The notes under the pieces: generated by a model | Told to the model about the DNA's origin: nothing | What the model saw: the letters and a program-made list of their open reading frames with translations, nothing else | Database searches by the model: none | DNA from: Mytilus edulis | Taxonomy: Eukaryota; Mollusca; Bivalvia; Mytilida; Mytilidae | DNA length: 64,000 nt | NCBI RefSeq assembly: GCF_963676685.1 | Contig: NC_092346.1 | Location: 96,709,917 to 96,773,916 of the forward strand | Direction: 5' to 3' | In this document: in pieces, positions 59,001 through 64,000 of the stretch | Position numbering within the stretch: position 1 is the stretch's first letter | How the letters are laid out: each line of letters opens with the position of its first letter | Position numbers and translations under genes: made by a program

Positions 59001-61714
59001 TAAAAAATGACCTAAAAGAGTTTGAACATATATATTCACATTCTGACTTTTTAAATGCCCATTTAATTAGGTGTGTGAATTTTTTCTTAATGAGAATGTG
59101 AGGCAATGTGGTATACAGGGTAGAAAAATCAAAACTTTGAACAGATTCAAAATCACCAACATAAGCATGCAATTTATCAAGTACTTCCAACGAGTTCTTG
59201 ACACTCCAAAAGTAATTAATTCCACTATTTTCGAAGGCCTTATTTGAACCTTGTTTTATAGCGTTAAACCTCTCACTTGTATGACAGTCGCATCAAATTC
59301 CATTATATTGGCAACGATGCCTGAACAAAACAGACATAATAGGTAAATTTGTCAAAATACGGGTACAACGGTCATCACCGTGTCACAATCCCAATCAGAA
59401 CAAAAACAAACAAATATTTATCAAAGGAGAACAAAAAAGCATATATCAAATTAAACAACCACGTACATTGCTTACTTATTTTTGTATTTTCTTTACATGT
59501 ATATATGTTAAAATCAAAACATAAAGCATAGAAATATGTAAGGTCTACTGGCTGAATGGCTAGATAAACATCAAATCTTTAGTAGAATCGCGCGTTTGAA
59601 ATCAGAATGTAAACGTCACACAGGTAGAGATATAAATTAATTTTGTCGTTCAAAGTATGAATATGGTTTGTCGATTGATGCGCTATAGTTATTTTCCTAT
59701 CAAATGTGGTTGCGATCTAGACGATTCCAGATCTTCAAAAAAAAATCACGATCATTACTACATTTAAGTGTCACCACTTTGTATGAAAAGCTATACAAAA
59801 ATATTGCTCTTGCTATTTACATTTTTTTCCTCAACTTTCAACATTTTATTTGAAAAATGAAAATAGTAAAAGCCAACAAAAAGATCGTTGAAATAATTTA
59901 AATTTAGTAATGAACATAATGGATATTCGTAATAGATATTTTTAATAATATTTTACTCCTAACAACAACCATAATAGCCCTATTTGTCGATTTAAACATC
60001 AGCTAAAAGGACTCGCAAAGATTTTTTTTCTGTATTCTTATGAGTTACAATTTATGACTAAAATGGCAAAGATCGATCGAAACAACGTCTGATACAAAAA
60101 TTAATTTAATAACTCCTAAGGAATGACTGTAATATTTTTTCTGTCTATGAAGAAATAACATAAAAATGTGGTGCACTTTAAATAACACATGTAGCGGGTT
60201 ATTTTAAAATGTGCACCACATTTTTTATGTTATTTTGAATAGACAGATAAAATATTACAGTTATTTCTTGTAATTTAATTTTAAATTCCATTTTAAACCA
60301 GCGTAAACCATGTAAAAACATTGATGACGTCACGGTCACATTACTAAATTATGTCTATTAACAACGTCAGCCAATCAGAAGACACTTTACATCCAAAATT
60401 AAATTATTAGTAGATATTAGTATGATATAATGGCTTTCAATAATAACTACTTCAGTATGTACACTAAAGAGATTTATCCTGCTGAACTGACTTTTGATAA
60501 AACTGATACTTACAATGAACGATTAAAGAGATGGTTTTTTTTTAATTTACAATTGTTAATCATTCATTTCATATTGTTAAGATGACGACGTTCGCTTGTC
60601 ACCTGAAATGATTTCAATTATCATTACAAAGGTTATTGTAAATCCGGATAGAAATATATGTCTATCTATAAACAATGTTAATGACAGGATTACAAAAAAA
60701 ATGTTGTTATGATATTAAACACTAAATTACCTTATAAATGGCTGTATTTGCTGAAAATCCATCCTCATTTGTTCTTGATGAATGCTTGTCTACGGACTTT
60801 AAAAGAATACATACAATTATACTTAATTGTAAAGAATAAATCAAAGATGAACAATTCAAAATAATCTTCAAAGAAACATAATACAAAACCCTCGATTGAA
60901 GTCGTAGATCAAAGTAAATTATTAAATGTGTTCTCAAAATAACATTTTAAATACTTTGTGCGGTTTTTTCTTGATAATTAGATATAGTTTTTAATGCAAA
61001 TTCTTATACACAGTCTTATTATTTATCAATTAAGTGTAATTTGACATCAAGAACAATAAGTTTGAATGTTTTTGTCTTTTTTCATAATTTTTTTTTATAT
61101 CTATATATTAACATGTTTATCTATTATGTTCAGCAAATTATATTTATTAAGATTAACATATATTACATTAAAAAGAGGTAGACAACGAAAGCTAACCTAT
61201 ATAAATTGAATGGGGATATTCAAATTGTTTTGAAGTCTGAACAAGTGTTTTGTTTTACTGTTTCCTATTTCTAATTGTGATTCATTTATTGGACATGATA
61301 ATACTATTATTCACATAATTCTTCCACTGGGTTAACGAATTTGAGGGAAAGCATGCCTAGAATTTTGTGCAATGATACAATATAGTAAAACAATATAAAC
61401 TCTTGTTCATTATTAAATGTCTGGTAATTTTTTGTCGGTTGCAGTATGTCTTTAAAGAAGATAAGTGATGGTATGTGGTCTTCTGTACAGTTAGGTTTTA
61501 TTTATGTTTTATTTGTTTCATTTTTCAGATAATGTTCAAATGCAAGAAAAGATGTTTTTAGTCATGGATAATTTTCTATTGTATTTTGAATGTTCTAATA
61601 CAAACCCCTGACATTAAACTATGAAAACTGTGAGACATTAACTTGCGAAACAGCAGATGTTCTTTATCTATTTTCCACCAGTTACTTCGGATATCATTCT
61701 CACGGAGCTGTTTT
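31919..61714 (-). CDS. Receptor guanylate cyclase, intracellular part (5' end beyond recognition)
   Basis: Exons in transcript order: 61643-61714 (juxtamembrane, tentative), 60731-60796, 56698-56775, 55385-55489, 48898-48969, 47774-47924, 47031-47180, 45576-45753, 45012-45161, 44064-44187, 40572-40640, 37364-37538, 33558-33656, 32943-33034 and 31919-32080 with the stop. From 60796 onward all phases agree. The order is juxtamembrane, kinase homology domain, linker helix, cyclase domain and tail, as in natriuretic-peptide-receptor-type membrane guanylate cyclases that turn GTP into cGMP. The phase between the 61643-61714 exon and the next does not match, so a small exon is missed or that exon is misplaced. 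Signal peptide, ligand domain and membrane helix are not identified. One weak candidate is 63877-63927 (..PYDWAVGMFLLIN). The introns carry several mobile elements. Confidence 0.85.
35940..36105. repeat. Short interspersed repeat inside the foldback element
   Basis: The stretch 'GATGTGGTATTATTGCCAAT', 'GAGCAAAGCCCATACCGCAT' and 'GTCAGCTATAAAAGGCCCC' is a repeat family that I recall from mussel sequences. Fragments of it occur at about 14163 and 37665 in this window. Confidence 0.55.
36412..36650 (+). repeat. Interspersed repeat of the CATTATGTTTTTCTGGTCTGTG family
   Basis: It has the same order of blocks as 4096-4400: 'TCTGGTCTGTGCGTACG', GTTTGTCCG runs, 'GGTATGATCTTTTTAATTC' and 'GGGACACATTCATGTTTC'. 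It lies inside the foldback element. Confidence 0.6.
40389..40495 (+). repeat. 27-bp minisatellite, contracted array (about 4 copies)
   Basis: Same unit (GGAGGCTAGACATAGG..) and same intron as 16836-17606 in copy 1, with only about four units here. Confidence 0.9.
40732..42055. mobile_element. 1.3 kb element with perfect 59-bp inverted ends
   Basis: It starts GTTAGCGGCAATAAGTGAAA and ends with the inverse. The inverted repeat is about 59 bp, with further inverted TTAGGCATTAAGC-type words inside. Copy 1 has an uninterrupted 'ACCACTTATATATATACAAA' at this place (about 17829), so it is inserted in a TA-rich site; the target duplication cannot be fixed because the flanks are TATATA. The interior is very AT-rich and has no long open frame. 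It is a non-autonomous DNA transposon of unknown family. Confidence 0.85.
42449..43280 (+). pseudogene. Reverse-transcriptase C-terminal remnant, split by a miniature element
   Basis: Counterpart of 18213-18485. The first part ends at LKSSLRK (about 42607). After a 578 bp insertion the frame resumes as [19 protein letters not shown] dead 5'-truncated retroelement copy; the repeat tail continues to about 43700. Confidence 0.65.
42608..43185. mobile_element. 578 bp miniature inverted-repeat element
   Basis: It starts GGAGTAGGTCCGGTAAGGAC and ends '..TTACTGAACCTACTCC', giving imperfect inverted ends of about 16 bp. The empty site in copy 1 is 'CTTCGTAAATTTTACG' (about 18381). Joining the two flanks restores exactly that sequence, so no target duplication is seen. 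Insertion lies between A and T. Confidence 0.8.
43816..44150 (-). repeat. Tandem copies of the FSDIVGFT exon next to the real exon
   Basis: There are four units of about 80-93 bp. The last (44064 onward) belongs to the true exon. On the minus strand, the unit at about 43821-43897 reads [19 protein letters not shown] and keeps a GTAAAA donor. The unit at about 43980-44057 reads [17 protein letters not shown]. The unit at about 43904-43979 has stops. These are pseudo-exons, or possibly alternative exons, made by local tandem duplication of part of the catalytic exon and its donor site. Confidence 0.8.
45012..45161 (-). other. Linker/signalling helix exon of the guanylate cyclase
   Basis: The exon encodes [20 protein letters not shown], then [20 protein letters not shown] and [10 protein letters not shown]. 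This is the coiled-coil dimerisation segment that joins the kinase homology and cyclase domains in membrane guanylate cyclases (HNOBA-type), ending in the conserved LLPR-like motif. Splice sites are GT-AG, with the phase shared by both neighbours. Confidence 0.9.
46440..46860 (+). repeat. Degenerate retroelement 3' fragment in a cyclase intron
   Basis: 'TTACGAGTTGGTTGATTGTTA', 'TGAGCAACACAACGGGTGCC' and 'GTATCTGAGATCATCACTTG' run parallel to 18390-18760. It is a dead copy of the same family, without an open frame. Confidence 0.6.
48970..49362. other. Intron sequence without recognisable features
   Basis: AT-rich, with a T run at 49298-49321. I see no gene or repeat family here. Confidence 0.4.
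49363..49563. repeat. Left palindrome of the Crypton-like element
   Basis: An inverted repeat of about 43 bp per arm around a short centre (GTCAAGGGACTGTAAAATTT), followed by a direct repeat of the right arm with 'CCGAAATTTGGTCCCAAGAC'. It may be a recombinase binding or exchange site, which is an inference. Confidence 0.8.
49869..51224 (-). CDS. Tyrosine recombinase / Crypton-type transposase, 451 aa
   Basis: One uninterrupted frame from ATG to stop. An N-terminal SAM-like helical part (about 20-135, [20 protein letters not shown]) is followed by a tyrosine recombinase catalytic fold. The candidate catalytic set is Arg185 (FCRRGQENL), Lys219 (SEMTKNHQ), His309-x-x-Arg312 (TNHCVRAT), His335 (SGHRNEQS) and Tyr344 (VQNYVRD). 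This is the arrangement of Crypton transposases and of the animal genes derived from them (ZMYM2/QRICH1/KCTD1-type, DUF3504). The C-terminal 100 residues are Asn- and Ser-rich. The frame is intact although it sits inside an intron of another gene, so the insertion is probably recent. Enzymes of this type cut and join DNA through a 3'-phosphotyrosine. Domestication is possible but nothing here shows it. Confidence 0.85.
   Translation of the reverse strand: MSAHTAAGGRGLERFGTAEDEDIDDLMNDVLANNTKKSTKFAIKLVYDYCVSKGIDANIEDRSPASLNNLLKEFYVNIRQANGDYYSRSSFCVIRQSINRHLKQPPHNKPFDVITDTAFTTANNIFKAMCKKLRKEGKGQIKHKKSVDKGDIKKLYEHPRTFNVNSPSGLLNKVWFEVLLYFCRRGQENLREMKPQDFKISKDDEGKEYVHKISSEMTKNHQGVDEEDFEPEGGRMYATGTPMCPVLSFKKYLDKLNPNQTAFWQRPRDSFDEEDEIWYENKPLGKNTLGSMMKNISESANLCKSYTNHCVRATCITVLRDSGFEARHIVTISGHRNEQSVQNYVRDTSTAQKRDMSASISSYTAANSTANLDQNNNNININNSVFDVNESDLTEDQCDDIFESIQQGEAELHPLSDLTNINPPAQTTKCTGMNKHPIVFNNCNVTIHNIS
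51518..51660. repeat. Right palindrome of the Crypton-like element
   Basis: Inverted arms 'ACAGATATATCATGTTAAGG..GAAAAATACC' and its inverse surround a second smaller inverted pair ('AATTTCACGAGCCGTAAGGC..GGGAAATTC'). The arms extend outwards into GGTGTAATTA/TAATTACACC. Confidence 0.8.
52750..53480 (+). pseudogene. LINE reverse-transcriptase C-terminal remnant
   Basis: In broken frames I read [38 protein letters not shown], then [20 protein letters not shown] and VRTPSVDS. This is the typical end of Jockey/CR1-like non-LTR retrotransposon proteins (LE..QRRAARF...; ..SFFPRTI..WN.LP...V). There are several frameshifts and no catalytic motif, so it is dead. Confidence 0.65.
53565..53870 (-). 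repeat. Penelope-like element 3' end fragment
   Basis: 'AATGGGGAATGTGTCAAAG', 'GTCTTCAATGCAGCGAGAAA' and 'ATGCGGCGGGGTTTAACAT' match 57470-57750, and the inverse of 1-527. It is a 5'-truncated copy in the same orientation as the element at 57467. Confidence 0.7.
57467..59262 (-). mobile_element. Penelope-like retroelement, degenerate
   Basis: It combines a reverse-transcriptase pseudogene (58103-59262) with the shared 3' tail (57467-57987). The 5' border is uncertain, because a different repeat ('CAAATTCCATTATATTGGCAACG', 59285-59330) follows. It lies in the cyclase intron between the exons at 56775 and 60731, in the same orientation as the gene. Confidence 0.65.
58103..59262 (-). pseudogene. 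Reverse transcriptase, Penelope-like, frameshifted
   Basis: Motifs in order: [13 protein letters not shown] (first catalytic Asp), [30 protein letters not shown] (the YxDD box), [10 protein letters not shown] and a C-terminal [29 protein letters not shown]. The GxPMGTxCAP wording fits Penelope-like rather than LINE or LTR enzymes. A frameshift lies near the T run at about 58980, and another near 58265, after which the frame continues to a stop at about 58103. It therefore cannot make the full enzyme. No GIY-YIG endonuclease is visible. Related remnants are at 18213, 42449 and 46440. Confidence 0.75.
59541..59615 (+). repeat. Possible tRNA-derived SINE head or tRNA relic
   Basis: 'TGGCTGAATGGCTAGATAA' resembles a tRNA A box and 'CGCGTTTGAAATCAG' a degenerate B box, about 33 bp apart, as in a Ser/Leu-type tRNA. 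The stems do not pair well and the anticodon is unclear, so a working tRNA is unlikely. Confidence 0.25.
60127..60260. repeat. 134-bp palindromic miniature element
   Basis: The arms read CTGTAATATTTTTTCTGTCT..AAAATGTGGTGCAC and the inverse, around a centre of about 25 bp (CACATGTAGCGGG). The base pairing is nearly complete, so it would form a long hairpin. It is probably a MITE in a cyclase intron. Confidence 0.8.
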
Positions 61715-61769
61715 CTGTGAAAAACATGTATGTCAATACATATAAAGCAACAAGCCTATTTAGACAATA

Positions 61770-62105
61770 CAAATGTTGGAGTTTTATTCCCCTAGGGGAA
61801 TCATCTGCCCAGTTGTCAGCACTTTATCTGTGATGACATGAATTATCATTGATATGGTCATATTTATAAATTAACTGTTTACAAACTTTTTGAATTTTTG
61901 AAAAACTAAGGCTTTCTACCCTAGGAATAGATTACCTTAACTGAATTTGGGAAACTTTTAGGAATTTTGATCATCAATGCCTATCAACTTCGTACTTATT
62001 TGGCCTTTTTAACTTTTTTGGATTCGCGTCAATGATGACTCGTTTGTAGACGAAACGCGACTCTGGCGTATACATAAAATATTTAATCCAGGTATCTATG
62101 ATGAG
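61770..62105. repeat. Interspersed repeat, GACGAAACGCGACTCTGG family
   Basis: It contains 'TCCCCTAGGGGAATCATCTG', 'GATGACTCGTTTGTAGACGA' and 'CTGGCGTATACATAAAATA', then 'CCAGGTATCTATGATGAG'. I recall this as a common mussel repeat tail. No open frame is present. Confidence 0.55.
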
Positions 62106-62289
62106 TTTATTTATAGCTTAATCCATCTCATCAGTTCATTTATAAAGTATATCATGCATTTATCATTTTCATTTGATAAATATGAAACGAAGCAAATAAG
62201 TTCGCAATTGAAATTTCGAGAGATCATTTGATAACGAATAACCTTAATCCGAAACGATAGTATAGTAAGTAGAAAAGACATTACTCATC

Positions 62290-63580
62290 AACTACAGGCT
62301 CTAAAGAGCCTGTGTCGCTCACCTTGGTCTATGTGAATATTAAAGGAAGCAGATGGATTCAAGACAAAATTGTGTTTTGGTGATGGTGATGTGTTTGTAC
62401 ATTTTACTTTACTGAACATTCTTGCTGCTTAAAATTATCTCTATCTATAATGAACTTTGCCCATTAGTTTCAGTGGAAAATGTTAGTAAAAATTTACAAA
62501 TTTTATGAAAATTTTTAAAAATTGACTATAAAGAACAATAACTTCTTAGGGGGTCAATTGACTATTTCGGTCATGTTGACTTATTTGTAAATCTTACTTT
62601 GCTGAACATTATTGTTGTTTACAGTTTATCTCTATCAATAATAATATTCAAGATAATAACCAAAAAGAGCAAAATTTCCTTAAAATTACTAATTCAGGGG
62701 CAGCAACCCAACAACGGGTTATCCGATTCATCTGAAAATTTCAGGGCAGATAGATCTTCACCTGTTTAACAATTCCAACCATGTCAGATTTGCTCTAAAT
62801 ACTGTGGTTTTTGAGTTATAAGCCAAAAACTGCATTTTACCCCATGTTCTATTTTTAGCCATGGCGGCCATCGTGGTTGGATGGTCGGGTCTGTTGACAT
62901 ATTTTTCAAACTACTAACCCAAAAGATGATTGTGGTTAAGTTTGGAATAATTTTGCCCAGTAGTTTTAGAGGAGAAGATTTTTGTAAAAGATTACTAAGA
63001 TTTACGAAAAATGGTTAAAAATTGACTATAAAGGGCAATAACTCCTAAAGGGGTCAACTAACCATTTCAGTCATGTTGACTTATTTGTAAATCTTACTTT
63101 GGTGAAAATTATTGCTGTTTATAGTTTATCTCTATCTATAATAATATTCAAGATAATAACCAAAAACAGCAAAATTTCCTTAAAATTACTAATTCAGGAC
63201 CAGCAACCCAACAATAGGTTGTCCGATTCATCTGAAAATTTCAGGGCAGATAGATCTTGAACTGATAAACAATTTTACCCCCATGTCAGATTTGCTCTAA
63301 ATACTTTGGGTTTTGAGTTATAAGTCAAAAACTGTATTTTACCCCATGTTCTATTTTTAGCCATGGCGGCCATCTTGGTTTGATGGCCGGGTTACCGGAC
63401 ACATTTTTTAAACTAGATACCCCAATGATGATTGTGGCCAAGTTTGGTTTAATTTGGCCCAGTAGTTTCAGAGGAAATTTTTGTAAAAGTTAACGACGAC
63501 GACGGACGACGGACGACGACGGACGCCGGACGCCAAGTGATGAGAAAAGCTCTCTTGGCCTTTTAGGCCAGGTAAGCTAA
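62290..63580. mobile_element. Non-coding 1.3 kb repeat element with internal duplications
   Basis: It starts near CAGGCTCTAAAGAGCCTGTG and TCGCTCACC, and ends '..CTTGGCCTTTTAGGCCAGG' with TAAGCTAAAA, so the ends carry related inverted words (GCTCACC and GGTAAGC). Inside, a block of about 490 bp ('GGGCAATAACTCCTAAAGGG'..'ATTTTTAGCCATGGCGGCCA') is repeated with changes at about 62550-62880 and 63030-63370. A GACGACGGACG run lies at 63494-63532. No frame is present. It is a family I recall as abundant in bivalves. Confidence 0.7.
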
Positions 63581-64000
63581 AAATGAAATGACCATTCAAT
63601 TATGTCATCTTCATATTCAAAGACTTTTCCGAACTAAAGCAATAATTAATTCCATTATTTCAATATGCTTTATCAAATCAATAAATAACGTTCTTTAATT
63701 GTGATTATATATGACATGCTACGAACAAGGTTCCTGATTTAGGACATGTACTTGAAAATATGGAGGAAAATCTAGGTACATGAAATGTATAAAGATTAGC
63801 ATCCGTTAAATAGTTACGTGTTCAAAATACCTTTCCTGTTATCAAATTCCATTTCAAACTATTTTAAAAACCACACCATTTATCAACAGAAACATGCCTA
63901 CTGCCCAATCGTATGGAGTGTTATTATCTAAATTGATATATTACGATTGTGAATATTACTGCACCTGTTTAAATAACTGATCACACATATCTTATATTAT
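63581..64000. other. Window end: mostly unassigned
   Basis: On the minus strand 63877-63927 is bordered by TTTAG and GTGTGG and reads NNTPYDWAVGMFLLIN. This could be an exon of the ligand-binding part of the guanylate cyclase, but the evidence is weak. Nothing else is recognised. Confidence 0.2.

Larger units (their letters stand above)
45576..60796 (-). other. Kinase homology domain exons of the guanylate cyclase
   Basis: Reading on the minus strand: a glycine-loop-like end (SANTAIYK, then [14 protein letters not shown]), then [100 protein letters not shown] and [17 protein letters not shown]. The catalytic loop is HGDL without the usual Arg-Asp pair, and the DFG position reads GYG. This is a pseudokinase, as expected for the family, where the domain controls the cyclase rather than phosphorylating. 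The longest intron here (48970-55384) holds the Crypton-like and foldback elements. Confidence 0.85.

Noticed and set aside
1..64000. CRISPR arrays, bacterial operons, rRNA
   Set aside because: The tandem arrays have no spacers, the genes have introns, and no rRNA-like sequence is visible.

Overview
The window looks like nuclear DNA of a bivalve mollusc, most likely a marine mussel (Mytilus or a close relative). It is AT-rich, its genes are split into small exons with GT-AG introns, and it is full of interspersed repeats that I recognise as typical of mussel genomes (the 'CATTATGTTTTCTGGTCTGTG' family, the 'GAGAATGGAAATGGGGAATG' family, and the 'GCTCACCT...' element with a GACGGACG tail). The species is an inference.

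Layout: 528-19349 and 19711-44093 are two diverged direct copies of one segment, separated by about 360 bp of sequence not shared with either copy. Each copy carries (i) on the plus strand, a complete eight-exon gene for a leaderless protein of 372 or 373 residues whose C-terminal half reads as an interleukin-1-like beta-trefoil cytokine (2002-10026 and 21451-30543); and (ii) on the minus strand, converging on it, the 3' exons of a receptor guanylate cyclase. The guanylate cyclase gene proper runs on the minus strand from at least 61714 down to 31919: juxtamembrane exon, pseudokinase (kinase homology) domain, signalling linker, cyclase catalytic domain, and a short repeat-containing tail. Copy 1 (11433-17749) holds only its last five exons, because the duplicated segment breaks inside the first catalytic exon. 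The cytokine identity rests on order-preserving resemblance to IL-1 strands, a partial match to the IL-1 family signature, and intron positions that coincide with those I remember for mammalian IL-1 genes.

Comparing the two copies gives empty and filled sites for several mobile elements in copy 2: a 3.2 kb foldback element (34104-37289, target duplication ACCTT), a 1.3 kb element with long perfect ends (40732-42055), a 578 bp miniature element (42608-43185), and a 1.46 kb insertion in an intron of the cytokine gene. The copies also differ in minisatellite length: a 27-bp unit has about 28 copies against 4, and a 38-bp unit just upstream of the second cytokine gene has 8 copies against 1.

From 45 to 62 kb the guanylate cyclase introns contain an intact 451-residue tyrosine-recombinase transposase of Crypton type flanked by palindromes (49363-51674), a 3.06 kb foldback element with minisatellite arms and a LINE remnant (52208-55268), and a frameshifted Penelope-like reverse transcriptase element (57467-59262). 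From 61.8 kb to the end the sequence is mostly repeats.

Major caution: mussel genomes are very heterozygous, so the two copies could be two haplotypes wrongly placed in tandem by the assembler. The sequence alone cannot settle this.
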